42,488 nt of DNA from Methanothrix sp. (GCA_018052825.1 JAGPMN010000010.1:1-42488), one strand, 5' to 3'. Counted from the first letter of the stretch, positions 31,391 through 40,449 are shown. Notes: generated by a model not told the origin, from the sequence alone. Program-made: numbers and translations.

Positions 31391-32212
31391 CTATAGGGGC
31401 ACAAATCCGTACTCTTCGGCAACCGCCTGTCCATCAGCGCTCAGCATGAAGTCTATGAAGGCCTGCGCTCCGGCTGTGGCATCTCCGAATGTGTAGAAGT
31501 AGAGCTTTCTTGCGAGCTCATATCTGCCGTCCTTGATGGTCTCCTTCGACGGTGCGACGCCGTCCAGAGTTATTACACCCACTGTGCCGTCTTCGGCATA
31601 GGAGAATCCCATGTACCCGATGGCCTTATCGCTGCCGGTGACTGCCGTCTTGACCTCGGCATTGCTTCCGGTCACGGTGTTCACTCCCGGAGTCTCTGCC
31701 TTCTTGTCGCCCATGATATCCTCATTGAATGTGTCCCTGGTGCCGGAGCCCTGCTCCCTGCCAACTACCAGCATTTCCTCATCCGGGCCGCCCAGATCCT
31801 TCCAGTTATCGATCTCGCCGCTGTATATCTTCTTGACCTGCTCCCTGGTAAGAGAGGTGACACCGCCATCGTAGATCTGCTTGCTCACGGCGATGACAAT
31901 GCCGTCATAGCCTATCAAATTCTCGTTGAATTTGTCGCCGAACTGGCTGATCTCATCGGCTGTGACCTCACGAGAGGCCATGCCTATATCTGAGATGCCG
32001 TCAGCGACGTTCTTTATTCCTACGCCGGTGCCGCCGCCGGTCACAATTACCTTATAATTGGCCTGAGCGGAATTGAATGCCTCTGCACCTCCTTCTGCCA
32101 GGGGAAGGACTGTGGTCGATCCCGATACCTTTACGGTTTCCCCGGCCGTGGCGGCAGTGCCCAGGGCACCGACGATCATGGCCAGGATTAAAACGCTAAG
32201 CACTTTTCTCAA
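31391..32212 (-). CDS. pstS: PstS-like phosphate (or oxyanion) substrate-binding protein
   Basis: About 273 residues with signal peptide (RKVLSVLILAMIVGALGTAA). The mature start ETVKVSGSTTVLPLAEGGAE (phosphate-loop Ser-Gly-Ser-Thr) and later VTGGGTGVGIKNV, ASREVTADE, EQGSGTRDTF (Arg, Ser, Thr anion contacts) are the PstS pattern. It delivers phosphate to an ABC importer at the membrane. No pstC, pstA, pstB or phoU is next to it, so it is an orphan here. Likely start TTG 32212 (GGTGA 6 nt upstream), with GTG 32221 as alternative. TATA box CTTTATATG at 32245-32253. Confidence 0.9.
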   Translation of the reverse strand: MRKVLSVLILAMIVGALGTAATAGETVKVSGSTTVLPLAEGGAEAFNSAQANYKVIVTGGGTGVGIKNVADGISDIGMASREVTADEISQFGDKFNENLIGYDGIVIAVSKQIYDGGVTSLTREQVKKIYSGEIDNWKDLGGPDEEMLVVGREQGSGTRDTFNEDIMGDKKAETPGVNTVTGSNAEVKTAVTGSDKAIGYMGFSYAEDGTVGVITLDGVAPSKETIKDGRYELARKLYFYTFGDATAGAQAFIDFMLSADGQAVAEEYGFVPL

Positions 32213-32244
32213 CGAATTCACCGGCGGAGAGAGGTAGGGAATTA

Positions 32245-32304
32245 CATATAAAGCTAGCCAAAATAGAATATATCTTCGACTATATCTACATTGCTAGATG
32301 TAGA
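32245..32304 (-). promoter_or_regulatory. pstS promoter with upstream dyad
   Basis: TATA box CTTTATATG (32245-32253, minus strand). About 32 nt further upstream is an inverted repeat TCTACAT-N6-ATGTAGA (32285-32304), and beside it the palindrome GTATATAC. The dyad is well placed for a phosphate- or redox-responsive regulator. Confidence 0.5.
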
Positions 32305-32343
32305 AAGTATATACTCTATACATAGAACTCGTCGATTATAATT

Positions 32344-32377
32344 AAAAAATTAAGGCCTTTACGCCCCTATGAAGGCC
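32344..32377 (-). terminator. hairpin plus T-run after glutamate dehydrogenase
   Basis: On the minus strand GGCCTT pairs with AAGGCC across a 12-nt loop and is followed by TTAATTTTTT, 60-90 nt after the gdhA stop. This resembles an intrinsic terminator. Confidence 0.5.
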
Positions 32378-32436
32378 ACAGGCCTATGTGGAGCGCAAAG
32401 CGCCTCTTCTGGTGGTTTTGGACCAATTTGATTCTT

Positions 32437-33684
32437 TTAAACCCAGCCGCGGGTCTTCATGGCCTCTACGACCCTGGCAACAGCCACTGTGTAAGCCGCC
32501 TGGCGCATATTGATATTGTACTTCTTGGAGGCGGCGAGCACGCCCTGGTAGGCCATGGTCATCCTCTCATCCAGCTTCTGGTAAACCTCTTCGAAGGACC
32601 AGCAGTAGCGCATGATGTTCTGCACCATCTCGAAGTAGGAGACGGTAACGCCTCCGGCGTTGGCCAGGAAGTCGGGAATGACGTGCACATTATTCTTGAA
32701 GAGTATTTCATCGGCTTCAGGGGTGGTGGGGCCGTTGGCCAGCTCCACTATGATCCTGGCCTTGATCCTGCCGGCGTTATCCCTGGTGATCACATTCTCA
32801 AGGGCTGCGGCGACAAGTATGTCCACATCCAGCTCCAAAAGCTCCTCGTTGCTGATCTTCCTCGCACCGGGAATGTTGGCCACTGTGGAGGTCTGGGCCT
32901 TGACTGCCGCCGCCTCCTCGGCATCGATGCCTGCCGCATTGAATGCTCCGCCCTTGGAGTCGCTCACGGCTACAACCTTTCCGCCGAAGAGCTCCTCTGC
33001 GAGGCTGTGAGCAAAGCTTCCCGCATTGCCATATCCCTGAATTGCGAATGTGGCCTTGGACAGGTCGATGCCAAACTCCCTTGCAGCCTCTCTCAGGGCA
33101 TACATGCCGCCACGGGCAGTGGCGTCGCCCCTGCCGCAGGAGCCGCCGACACAAAGGGGCTTGCCTGTGATGCAGCCGAAGTTGTTGTGGCCTGTAAGCT
33201 TTGAGTACTCGTCCATCATCCAAGCCATCATCTGGGGTGTGGTGTAAACGTCAGGCGCAGGGACGTCCTTCTCCGGGCCGATGTTCTGCCAGATCATGTC
33301 AATATAGCCGCGGCAGAGGCGCTCCTGCTCGCCCATGGAGAGCTCCTTGGGATTGCAGATGACGCCGCCCTTGCCTCCGCCCAGTGGCAGGCCGAGTAGG
33401 GATGTCTTCCAGGTCATCCAGGCGGAGAGGGCTCGAACCGTATCGATGGTCTCATCTGGGTGGAACCTGATGCCGCCCTTGCAGGGGCCGAGGGCGTCGT
33501 TGTACTGCACCCTGAAGCCCTGAAAGACCTTGAGGCTGCCGTCATCCATGCGTACCGGAATGGAGAAGTGGTACTCACGCCTGGGATGCTTGAGGAACTC
33601 ATGGACGCCAGGCTCGAGGCTCAGAATCTTAGCGCAATCGGCAAGTTGTTTTTGGGATATCTCAAAAGGATTCGGTTTGGACAT
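32437..33684 (-). CDS. gdhA: glutamate dehydrogenase (Glu/Leu/Phe/Val dehydrogenase family)
   Basis: Interconverts glutamate and 2-oxoglutarate plus ammonia. From ATG 33684 the product is 415 residues, the usual hexameric GDH size. Catalytic N-domain: PCKGGIRFHPD (about 74-84), LPLGGGKGGVI (about 107-117, catalytic Lys), VPAPDVYTTPQ (about 146-156). Coenzyme domain: FAIQGYGNAGSFAHSLA (about 220-236, GxGNxG), and VAAALENVIT. The loop after TGKP reads GGSCGRGDATARGG. Start: GGAG lies 8 nt before ATG 33684; open codons reach TTG 33708. Promoter TATA near 33768-33780 (GGTTATATATAAA, minus) gives a leader of about 60 nt. Confidence 0.94.
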   Translation of the reverse strand: MSKPNPFEISQKQLADCAKILSLEPGVHEFLKHPRREYHFSIPVRMDDGSLKVFQGFRVQYNDALGPCKGGIRFHPDETIDTVRALSAWMTWKTSLLGLPLGGGKGGVICNPKELSMGEQERLCRGYIDMIWQNIGPEKDVPAPDVYTTPQMMAWMMDEYSKLTGHNNFGCITGKPLCVGGSCGRGDATARGGMYALREAAREFGIDLSKATFAIQGYGNAGSFAHSLAEELFGGKVVAVSDSKGGAFNAAGIDAEEAAAVKAQTSTVANIPGARKISNEELLELDVDILVAAALENVITRDNAGRIKARIIVELANGPTTPEADEILFKNNVHVIPDFLANAGGVTVSYFEMVQNIMRYCWSFEEVYQKLDERMTMAYQGVLAASKKYNINMRQAAYTVAVARVVEAMKTRGWV

Positions 33685-34073
33685 TTTTGGCATCTCCGTT
33701 TTACCCAAATCTTTATGTTTGATTGGTGGAGACAGAGGTCCATATTTGTCTATTTAGCTGTTTTGGGTTAAATTTATATATAACCAAGTAGGCCGGAAAC
33801 TGTATGTCGGTCTATTTAATCTTTTTCAATAAACAAATTTCTAAAAAGCAATATACGATTTGTTCTCTTCTTGTATTTAAAACCCGTCATTAGAATGCTA
33901 ATTCATAAAATATCATATGATATCATAATCAATAAATCTATAAAGTTTGAGAAAATAAAGCTTGGCGCAAAAAGCGATGTCGCCGTAAATTTCGGCGGGA
34001 TGGCGGACAGATATTGCCGCCCCCCAAACCTTTATCTGCTATTACCTCTACCCCCTTCTCGCACCGGGATGTG
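33685..34073. other. AT-rich divergent intergenic region between gdhA and the superoperon
   Basis: No protein gene is supported. Seen: gdhA TATA at about 33768-33780 (minus); a 14-nt palindrome ATATCATATGATAT (33910-33923) overlapped by ATGATATCAT (33917-33926); a plus-strand TATA-like TCTATAAA (33937-33944); two GC-rich hairpins, CGCCG-N7-CGGCG (33981-33997) and GGCGG-N10-CCGCC (34002-34021); and a TATA-like CCTTTATC (about 34029-34036) that may serve eL15. The 204-nt open frame at 33871 has no gene-like composition. Confidence 0.55.
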
Positions 34074-34098
34074 ACCCTTCGGTCGAACCGGTCAGGGT
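34074..34098 (+). promoter_or_regulatory. leader hairpin that can cover the eL15 ribosome binding site
   Basis: ACCCT (34074-34078) can pair with AGGGT (34094-34098), with an inner stem CGGT (34080-34083) / ACCG (34087-34090). The AGGGT is the Shine-Dalgarno sequence 7 nt before ATG 34106. The layout is like autoregulated ribosomal protein leaders. Confidence 0.45.
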
Positions 34099-34105
34099 GA
34101 AAAGA

Positions 34106-34693
34106 ATGAGGTCTTTTTACAGCTATATCGGTGAAGCCTGGTCCTCTCCCAGAGAGGGCTACGTAGGCGCACTGAGGCAGAACAGGCTCAAGGCCTGGCG
34201 TCAGGAGAGCACAGTTCAGAGGATCGATAGGCCTACCCGCCTGGACAGGGCGCGGGCCCTCGGCTACAAGGCCAAGCAGGGTATAGTCGTCGCCAGGGTC
34301 AAGGTAAGAAGGGGCGGCCGCAGAAGGTCCCGCTACGAGAGGAACAGAAAGACCAGCAAGATGGGAGTCAACACCATCACCATGGCCAAGTCAATACAGA
34401 GGATCGCCGAGGAGCGGGCCGGCAGAAGGTTCCGCAACATGGAGGTCTTGAACTCCTACTGGGTGGCCGAAGACGGCAGGCAGAAGTTCTATGAGGTAAT
34501 TTTAGTGGACCCGTCATCGCCCAGCATCATCAACGATAAGGACCTGCACTGGATCTGCGACGACGTGCACCGCGGCAGAGCCGTCCGCGGCAAGACCAGC
34601 GCCGGTCGCAAGGGCAGAGGCCAGAGGCACAAGGGCTCCGGCACAGAGAAGACCCGTCCTGGCATAAGAGCCCACGACGGCAAGGGCAAGTAG
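34106..34693 (+). CDS. rpl15e: ribosomal protein eL15 (L15e)
   Basis: 195 residues, very basic, large-subunit protein eL15. Typical: [20 protein letters not shown] at the start, [41 protein letters not shown] region (basic rRNA-binding loop) and the C-terminal [17 protein letters not shown] segment. ATG 34106 has AGGGTGA 5 nt upstream; GTG 34097 in the same frame is less likely. First gene of the exosome superoperon. Confidence 0.97.
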   Translation: MRSFYSYIGEAWSSPREGYVGALRQNRLKAWRQESTVQRIDRPTRLDRARALGYKAKQGIVVARVKVRRGGRRRSRYERNRKTSKMGVNTITMAKSIQRIAEERAGRRFRNMEVLNSYWVAEDGRQKFYEVILVDPSSPSIINDKDLHWICDDVHRGRAVRGKTSAGRKGRGQRHKGSGTEKTRPGIRAHDGKGK

Positions 34694-34703
34694 GCCGGTC
34701 AGT

Positions 34704-35120
34704 GTGATTGACAGGATCTCCTTCCGGGCCTTTGCAGCAGCGACAGAGGACGAAGGCCGCGTGCGCGAAGCGCTCTCGGTCTTCGTGCCTCTGGACAGAA
34801 TATCCTGCATCAAAGCGGAGGGCCATTTCGGAAACGAGATCATGATACTGGAGGCATCTCTTCGCAAGAGAGAGGCCTCCTCCTTCTTCACCATCCTTCG
34901 CGAGCAGCTCTCTGCAGAGGATCTGCTGACGCTTCGCCGGGAGCTGCCGGACAGGCTGGAGGGCGAGGGCCGCTTTCACATTCGCCTGGACAAGCAGGCA
35001 GCCTACAAGGGCCTTGTGCACCTGACAGACTCCAAAGATGCCCTGGACGTCATCATTGCTGTCAGGACCTTTCCCGCCCGGCAGGAAGAGGCCCTGAAGA
35101 TCTTAAGAGAGCTCATATGA
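34704..35120 (+). CDS. COG1325 RNA-binding protein (predicted exosome-associated)
   Basis: 138 residues of the archaeal COG1325 family. It begins RISFRAFAAATEDEGRVREAL (about 4-24), has GHFGNEIMILEASLRK (about 40-55) and the Ser/Asp-rich HLTDSKDALDVIIAVRTFPA (about 106-125). The fold is alpha/beta and RNA binding is predicted from gene context and weak similarity. GTG start at 34704, 11 nt after the eL15 stop; it overlaps the next start as ATGA. The place between eL15 and RNase P protein Rpp30 is the standard one in archaeal genomes. Confidence 0.88.
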   Translation: MIDRISFRAFAAATEDEGRVREALSVFVPLDRISCIKAEGHFGNEIMILEASLRKREASSFFTILREQLSAEDLLTLRRELPDRLEGEGRFHIRLDKQAAYKGLVHLTDSKDALDVIIAVRTFPARQEEALKILRELI

Positions 35121-35803
35121 GCTATTATGAACTGGTCTCTGCTTTTCCGGAGTCGTCAGCCTCAGCCAGCCGGCTGGCTCTGACGGCAAGACATCTGGGC
35201 TACAGCGGCATCATAATCTGCAACCGCGACCCCGGCAGGATATACAGGCTGGAGGCCGCCCGCATGGTCAAAGGCATAGAGGTGATCGCGGGAGCTGAGG
35301 CCGGAGGCTGCGGTGGAGATGGTGGCAGGGCATTGCAGAACCGCATCGCCTCACTGCGTCCCAAATATCCGTTCCTGATGGTGCGGGGCTGCAGCGCCGA
35401 GATCGTCCGCGCCGCGGCCGAGAATACCAGCGTGGACATGCTGCTTCATCCCTGTGATATCCGCAGCCCACTCACCATAGCCACGGCAAGGGCCGCCCGG
35501 CAGAGCAGCCTGGCAATCGGCTTTGATCTCAACCCCGTGATCCTACTGCGCGGCAGCCCAAGAACCAGATGGCTGGAGTCGCTCCGCCATAACCTCGACC
35601 TGGCACGGAAGTTTCATCTCACCATCATGATCACAGCCGGCGCCCTCTCTCACCTGGACCTGCGCTCGCCCAGAGATTTGACGGCCCTGGCTATAGCTGC
35701 GGGCTTTGAGGCCGAGGAGGCAGAGCAGGCCCTGACCCTGCCCGGCAGGATTGTGCATCAGAACAGCAGAATCTGGCTCGGCCCGGGGGTGGAGCTGCTA
35801 TGA
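35117..35803 (+). CDS. rnp3: RNase P protein component 3 (Rpp30)
   Basis: 228 residues, TIM-barrel-like Rpp30 (PHP-like fold) which, with Pop5, supports the catalytic RNA in tRNA 5' processing. Visible: TARHLGYSGIIICNRDPG (about 23-40), VDMLLHPCDIRSPLTIATAR (about 110-129), and the C-terminal TIMITAGALSHLDLRSPRDL (about 169-188; the family Ser-Gly-Ala and SPRD motif). Start overlaps COG1325 and its stop overlaps Pop5 by 4 bp. The C-terminus is short. Confidence 0.93.
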   Translation: MSYYELVSAFPESSASASRLALTARHLGYSGIIICNRDPGRIYRLEAARMVKGIEVIAGAEAGGCGGDGGRALQNRIASLRPKYPFLMVRGCSAEIVRAAAENTSVDMLLHPCDIRSPLTIATARAARQSSLAIGFDLNPVILLRGSPRTRWLESLRHNLDLARKFHLTIMITAGALSHLDLRSPRDLTALAIAAGFEAEEAEQALTLPGRIVHQNSRIWLGPGVELL

Positions 35804-36339
35804 GAAGCAGGCTCCCAGTGCTGCGGGAGCGGAGGAGGTATATGGCCTTTGAGATCGAGGCGGAGGGTGAGATCTCCTCCAAAGAGCTGATGGGCGAGAT
35901 TCACTCCTCCCAGCTCTCCCTCTTCGGCGATATTGGTGCCGGCCAAAACCGCCTGAGGCTCATCTTCTTCGACGGCAGGCGCGGCCTGCTCCGCTTCGGC
36001 CACCGCCGGGAGATGGAGACGCGGGCCAGCCTGGCCTCCATCCGTTCGGTGCGGGGTGTCAGAGCCGCACTGCATACAAAAGGGATCGCAGGGACTATCA
36101 AATCTGCCAGAGAAAAGTATTTACCAAGACTGAGTAAAGTAAGTGCCGAAAGCGACGGAAGAAGAATCGAGCTGAAGGACGTTGCCGGGTGTATTATCCG
36201 CACCCATGGTGTGAAAGTCGATATCTGTCCGGACGACAGAAATGTAAGCATGGGATCAGACACCCAATTCCTGGGGCTGACCTCTTTTGATTTGAGTGGA
36301 GGACACGAGGATGCAGATGGCACCGCAGATGGGTTATGA
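35800..36339 (+). CDS. rnp2: RNase P protein component 2 (Pop5) with C-terminal extension
   Basis: 179 residues. The first ~125 residues are Pop5: [12 protein letters not shown] (about 13-24), [20 protein letters not shown] (about 47-66), [14 protein letters not shown] and [20 protein letters not shown] (about 86-105). Archaeal Pop5 is usually about 100-150 residues, so about 30-50 residues at the end (from [20 protein letters not shown] on) look extra. The last 29 bp overlap the psmA start at 36311, and the psmA Shine-Dalgarno lies inside this coding region. A frameshift that lengthened the C-terminus is possible. Confidence 0.9.
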   Translation: MRSRLPVLRERRRYMAFEIEAEGEISSKELMGEIHSSQLSLFGDIGAGQNRLRLIFFDGRRGLLRFGHRREMETRASLASIRSVRGVRAALHTKGIAGTIKSAREKYLPRLSKVSAESDGRRIELKDVAGCIIRTHGVKVDICPDDRNVSMGSDTQFLGLTSFDLSGGHEDADGTADGL

Positions 36340-37078
36340 CAGGGCTATTACCGTATTCAGCCCTGACGGCAGGCTATTTCAAGTTGAGTATGCCCGTGAG
36401 GCCGTGAGGAGAGGAACGACGGCCGTGGGCATCAAAGCAAGGGACGGCGTGGTGGTTTTGGTTGACAAGAGGATTACCAGCCGGCTCATGGAGCCCAAGT
36501 CCATTGAAAAGATCTTTCAAATAGACACGCATATCGGTGCCGCCACATCCGGCCTGGTCGCCGATGCCCGGGTTCTGATCGACAGAGCTCGGGTGGAGAG
36601 CCAGATCAACCGCCTGGTCTACGACGAGCCCATCGGTGTAGAAGCCCTGGCCAAAAAGATCTGCGACTTCAAGCAGCAGTACACTCAGTATGGCGGTGTG
36701 AGGCCCTTCGGCACGGCCCTTCTCATCATAGGAGCCGAGGAGGACAGCACCCGCCTGTTTGAGACCGACCCCTCAGGAGCGCTTCTGGAGTACAAGGCTA
36801 CGGGAATCGGAGCTGGCCGGTCTGCAGTGATGGAGGTCTTCGAGGAGAAGTACAGAGAGGACCTCACCATGGACGAAGCCATACTCATGGGCCTTGAAGC
36901 CCTCTACAGGGCGGCAGAGGGCAAGGTGGAGGCAGCCACCACGGAGATCGGCATAATCAAGCTTGGCGACAGGAAGTTTTACAAGCTCACCGAGAAGGAT
37001 GTGGCCGACTATGTGAGCCGCATGAAGGCCCAGGTCAATGGCGGCAAAGAAGAGACGGGAGAGAAAGGAGAGGCATAG
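36311..37078 (+). CDS. psmA: proteasome subunit alpha
   Basis: 255 residues. 20S proteasome alpha ring: N-terminal gate [20 protein letters not shown] (YDR motif), [20 protein letters not shown] (about 21-40, given in overlap-free part), [13 protein letters not shown] and the later [16 protein letters not shown]. The conserved Lys in [15 protein letters not shown] region forms the pocket for the HbYX motif of PAN. Start ATG 36311 with GGAGG 8 nt upstream fits the family; the open frame extends to GTG 36296. PAN is at 3.8-5.0 kb; the beta subunit is not in the window. Confidence 0.97.
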   Translation: MQMAPQMGYDRAITVFSPDGRLFQVEYAREAVRRGTTAVGIKARDGVVVLVDKRITSRLMEPKSIEKIFQIDTHIGAATSGLVADARVLIDRARVESQINRLVYDEPIGVEALAKKICDFKQQYTQYGGVRPFGTALLIIGAEEDSTRLFETDPSGALLEYKATGIGAGRSAVMEVFEEKYREDLTMDEAILMGLEALYRAAEGKVEAATTEIGIIKLGDRKFYKLTEKDVADYVSRMKAQVNGGKEETGEKGEA

Positions 37079-37080
37079 GA

Positions 37081-37779
37081 ATGGTCAGACTGGATGACGC
37101 AGTTCCTGCCCGTCTCAAGACCCACGGCACCACATTTGAGGTGCTGGTGGATCCGGACGGAGCCCTGGCCTTGAAGAGAGGAGAGAGCGTCAATCTGGAA
37201 GAGATCCTGGCTGTGGAGGATGTCTTTGAAAATGCCTCTCGGGGTGACCGCAGTCCGGAAGAAGACCTGCAGAAGGCCTTCGGCACCACCGATGCCCTCA
37301 CCATCGCCGAGACCATCATCAAAAAGGGCGAGGTAAGCCTGACTGCCGAGCAGAGAAAGCAGTTCATAGAGAATAAACGGCGGCAGGTGGTGGAGATAAT
37401 AGCCAGAAATGCCATCAATCCCCAGACCAAGACCCCCCATCCTCCTGCCAGGATCGAGCAGGCCATGAGCGAGGCTCGCGTCAACATCGATCCCACCAAA
37501 TCCACAGATGAGCTGGTCAAGATCGCCATGAAGGCCATCCGGCCTCTCATTCCCATCCGGTTTGAGGAGGTGGAGGTGGCTGTGAAGGTTCCGCCCTCAT
37601 ATGCTCCCAAGGCCTACGGAGAGATTGCAGCCTTCGGCAAGCTCAACAGGGAGGCCTGGCAGAACAACGGATCCTGGATAGGAGTAGTCCAGATACCTGC
37701 GGGCATGCAGGCTGAGTTTTATGCACTCGTAAACCGTCTGACCAAAGGAGAGGCAGAGACGAAGCTTCTTAAGCATTGA
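37081..37779 (+). CDS. sdo1: ribosome maturation factor SBDS (Sdo1 homologue)
   Basis: 232 residues with the three-domain SBDS layout: N-domain (VRLDDAVPARLKTHGTTFEV at the start), middle helical domain (LTAEQRKQFIENKRRQVVEI, about 81-100) and C-terminal domain (VNIDPTKSTDELVKIAMKAI). In eukaryotes SBDS with EFL1 releases eIF6 from the large subunit; archaea also have aIF6. Start 2 nt after psmA. Usual superoperon position. Confidence 0.96.
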   Translation: MVRLDDAVPARLKTHGTTFEVLVDPDGALALKRGESVNLEEILAVEDVFENASRGDRSPEEDLQKAFGTTDALTIAETIIKKGEVSLTAEQRKQFIENKRRQVVEIIARNAINPQTKTPHPPARIEQAMSEARVNIDPTKSTDELVKIAMKAIRPLIPIRFEEVEVAVKVPPSYAPKAYGEIAAFGKLNREAWQNNGSWIGVVQIPAGMQAEFYALVNRLTKGEAETKLLKH

Positions 37780-37798
37780 AGATGGGAGCAGAAGGCAC

Positions 37799-38464
37799 AT
37801 GGATCGCAGGGTGGTAGTACCGGGTGATCTTCTCTCTGAGGATGCCAAGAGGTCAGGCGAGGGCACTTATGTCAGAAATGGAAGCGTCTATTCCTTGCTT
37901 TATGGCCTGGCGAACTTTAGGGACAAGATAAATGTCATACCCCTGGCTGGAAAGTATGTTCCCGCTGCAGGGGATAACGTCATAGGCGTGGTGAAGGACA
38001 TTACCTTCTCCAACTGGATCGTGGACATCAACTCGCCATACGAGGGGCTGCTGCACATCTCCGAATATCCCAAGAGGATCGACAATGATGAGATGTCCAA
38101 GCATCTGCGCATCGGCAGCTCGATCATGACCAGGGTCAAGGATGTCGATCCAACTATGAAGGTGGAGCTTACTTTGAACGACAGGAAGCTCGGCCCCATC
38201 AGGACCGGGCAGGTTATCGAGATCAGCCATACAAAAGTTCCGAGGCTTATCGGCAAAGGCGGCTCCATGATCAGCATGCTGAAGAAAGAGCTAAATTGCA
38301 GCATCTTCGTTGGCCAGAACGGCAGAATATGGATAAGCGGGAATGCAAAGGATATGGATCTGGCATTAAGGACCATCAGCCTGATTGAAGAGCAAGCCCA
38401 CACCAACGGCCTCACGGACAGGATCGTGGACTTTTTGAAGCGGGAGAAAGGGGCCAGAAGTTGA
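37799..38464 (+). CDS. rrp4: exosome complex RNA-binding protein Rrp4 (S1-KH)
   Basis: 221 residues: N-terminal domain ([20 protein letters not shown]), S1 domain (about 58-130: [20 protein letters not shown]) and KH domain (about 143-205: [18 protein letters not shown] with the GKGG loop). It caps the Rrp41-Rrp42 ring and selects A-rich RNA. Start ATG 37799 follows SBDS by 19 nt. The stop overlaps the Rrp41 start. Typical length. Confidence 0.95.
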   Translation: MDRRVVVPGDLLSEDAKRSGEGTYVRNGSVYSLLYGLANFRDKINVIPLAGKYVPAAGDNVIGVVKDITFSNWIVDINSPYEGLLHISEYPKRIDNDEMSKHLRIGSSIMTRVKDVDPTMKVELTLNDRKLGPIRTGQVIEISHTKVPRLIGKGGSMISMLKKELNCSIFVGQNGRIWISGNAKDMDLALRTISLIEEQAHTNGLTDRIVDFLKREKGARS

Positions 38465-39216
38465 TCGATATGGATGAATCGGATATATCATTTTTCAAAG
38501 ATGGATTGCGCCTGGATGGCCGGAGGGCGGACGAGCTCCGGCCTGTGAAGATAAAAGTTGGAGTTCTCGCCAGAGCGGACGGCTCTTGCTACATCGAAAT
38601 GGGTGGGAATAAGGTAATAGCAGCAGTGTATGGGCCGAGGGAGGTGCATCCCAGGCACCTGCAGGAGGTCACGCGGGCCATTGTGCGCTACAGATACAAC
38701 ATGGCCTCCTTCTCAGTCGAGGAGAGGAAGAGGCCGGGCCCGGACAGAAGGTCGTACGAGCTTTCCAAGGTCAGCCGTGAGGCTCTGGAGCCTGTGATCC
38801 TGACAAGCTTCTTTCCGAGATCGGTAATCGATGTGTTTGTAGAGGTGCTTCAGGCCGATGCCGGCACCAGGACGGCCGGGATCAATGCCGCGGCTGTGGC
38901 ACTGGCGGATGCAGGAATACCCATGAAGAGCATGATCTCAGCCTGCGCCGCAGGAAAGGTAGCAGATACCATAGTCCTCGACCCCATGAAGGAGGAGGAC
39001 AACTACGGCCAGGCGGACCTGCCCGTAGCCATGACACCGGGCGGCGATATCACATTGATGCAGATGGATGGAGGCCTCACCCCCGATGAGTTTCACAGGG
39101 CGGTAGAGATGGCCATGAAGGGAGCGCGGGAGATCTACGAGATGCAGAGGGCAGCGCTGGTCAGCAAGTACAACCAGATGACGGAAACGAGGCCTGAAGG
39201 AGGCGCATGCCTGTGA
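38461..39216 (+). CDS. rrp41: exosome complex exonuclease Rrp41
   Basis: 251 residues, RNase PH-fold catalytic subunit that degrades RNA 3'-5' with phosphate. Visible: [20 protein letters not shown] (about 10-29), [13 protein letters not shown] (about 54-66), [20 protein letters not shown] (about 136-155) and [20 protein letters not shown] (about 173-192, with the catalytic Asp residue(s)). TTG 38461 overlaps Rrp4; ATG 38470 is the alternative start. It overlaps Rrp42 by 10 bp. Confidence 0.95.
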   Translation: MIDMDESDISFFKDGLRLDGRRADELRPVKIKVGVLARADGSCYIEMGGNKVIAAVYGPREVHPRHLQEVTRAIVRYRYNMASFSVEERKRPGPDRRSYELSKVSREALEPVILTSFFPRSVIDVFVEVLQADAGTRTAGINAAAVALADAGIPMKSMISACAAGKVADTIVLDPMKEEDNYGQADLPVAMTPGGDITLMQMDGGLTPDEFHRAVEMAMKGAREIYEMQRAALVSKYNQMTETRPEGGACL

Positions 39217-39989
39217 GCAATGTCATCTCCGAGATCAAGAAGGACTACATATACAACCTTCTTCTCAAGGGGGAGAGGATGGACGGCAGGACATTCGATC
39301 AGTACCGTGAGATCTCCATAGAGAGAGATGTCATCCGCAAGGCTGAAGGCAGCGCCCTGGTAAAGCTGGGATCAAGCCAGGTGCTGGTTGGGGTGAAGAT
39401 GCAGCCGGGAGAGCCCTTCCAGGACTCGCCCAATCGCGGCGTCATTATCACCAATGCCGAGCTGGTGCCCCTCGCCTCGCCATCCTTCGAGCCCGGCCCG
39501 CCCAGCGAGATGGGAATTGAGCTGGCCCGCGTTGTGGACAGGGGCGTGCGCGAATCCAAGGCAGTGGACCTCGATGCCCTGTGCATAGTGCCGGGCAAGC
39601 AGGTCTGGATCATATTCATAGATGTGCATATACTGGACGACTGCGGAAATATTCTGGATGCGGCATCCCTGGGAGCCATAGCGGCTCTTCTGTCCACCAA
39701 AGTGCCGGCCAGCCGCTTCGGCCTGGGGGAGGACTACATCCTGCCCATTCGGGATATACCGGTGGCCACCACTGCAATCGAGTTCAATGACGTGCTCATG
39801 TTCGACCCCGAAGTGGATGAGGAGGCCATTGCCAACACGAGGCTGACTGTCATCACCACGGTGGACGGCAAGATCTGCGGCATGCAGAAGAGCGGCACAG
39901 GGATGCTGAAGCCCGAGCAGGTCTACCGCATAATTGATATAGCATGTGAGAAGGCGAAGGAAATCCGGGAAAAGTTTCTGGAAGCGTAA
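39207..39989 (+). CDS. rrp42: exosome complex protein Rrp42
   Basis: 260 residues, RNase PH-fold partner of Rrp41 without its own catalytic site. Recognised by [20 protein letters not shown] (about 21-40), [20 protein letters not shown] (about 58-77), [20 protein letters not shown] (about 116-135) and [20 protein letters not shown] region. ATG 39207 lies within the end of rrp41. Expected length and order. Confidence 0.95.
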   Translation: MPVSNVISEIKKDYIYNLLLKGERMDGRTFDQYREISIERDVIRKAEGSALVKLGSSQVLVGVKMQPGEPFQDSPNRGVIITNAELVPLASPSFEPGPPSEMGIELARVVDRGVRESKAVDLDALCIVPGKQVWIIFIDVHILDDCGNILDAASLGAIAALLSTKVPASRFGLGEDYILPIRDIPVATTAIEFNDVLMFDPEVDEEAIANTRLTVITTVDGKICGMQKSGTGMLKPEQVYRIIDIACEKAKEIREKFLEA

Positions 39990-39992
39990 ACT

Positions 39993-40274
39993 ATGGCAAA
40001 GCAGACAACAAAAGGAAGGAAGAGCAGATCCGCGGCCCGCTTTGGTGCCAGGTACGGGCGCAAGTCGAGAAAGCTGGTAGCGGATTTGGAGGAGAAGAGC
40101 AAGGCTTCGTATGACTGCCCCCAGTGTGGAAGGAATAAGGTAACCAGGACGAGCACAGCCATCTGGAGCTGCAGCAAATGCGGCTACACCTTTGCCGGCG
40201 GCTCGTTTTTGCCTGAGACGTCTTTAGGCCGCTCTGTGCTGCGGTCACTCAAGAAGACTCTTGAGGCGGATTAG
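39993..40274 (+). CDS. rpl37ae: ribosomal protein eL43 (L37Ae)
   Basis: 93 residues with a zinc ribbon CPQCG-x-x (about 42-46) and CSKCGY (about 60-65) inside a basic protein. N-terminal [20 protein letters not shown] region and C-terminal [13 protein letters not shown] are family typical. It starts 3 nt after rrp42. Confidence 0.95.
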   Translation: MAKQTTKGRKSRSAARFGARYGRKSRKLVADLEEKSKASYDCPQCGRNKVTRTSTAIWSCSKCGYTFAGGSFLPETSLGRSVLRSLKKTLEAD

Positions 40275-40277
40275 AAG

Positions 40278-40415
40278 ATGGCTTATAAGTGCACCAGGTG
40301 CAAGAAGACTGTGGAGATAGATTACGAGTACAGCGGCATACGCTGTCCCTACTGCGGCCACAGGATCCTGATGAAGGAGCGGCCCACCACAGTCAAGAAG
40401 ATGAAGGCGGTTTGA
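40278..40415 (+). CDS. rpoP: RNA polymerase subunit P (Rpb12/RpoP)
   Basis: 45 residues: [15 protein letters not shown] at the start, then [10 protein letters not shown] and [13 protein letters not shown]. The two CxxC pairs (CTRC about 5-8, CPYC about 23-26) form the zinc ribbon, and the basic end matches archaeal RpoP. ATG 40278 is 3 nt after the eL43 stop; the TGA is at 40413-40415. Position after eL43 is standard for the superoperon. Too short to stand out in gene predictions. Confidence 0.93.
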   Translation: MAYKCTRCKKTVEIDYEYSGIRCPYCGHRILMKERPTTVKKMKAV

Positions 40416-40449
40416 GGCCGCTGCGATAGCGCCGCCGGAAGGCCTGCCG

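Noticed and set aside
33871..34074. 67-codon plus-strand frame before eL15
   Set aside because: Starts in AT-rich DNA, crosses promoter elements and hairpins, and the product is not protein-like.
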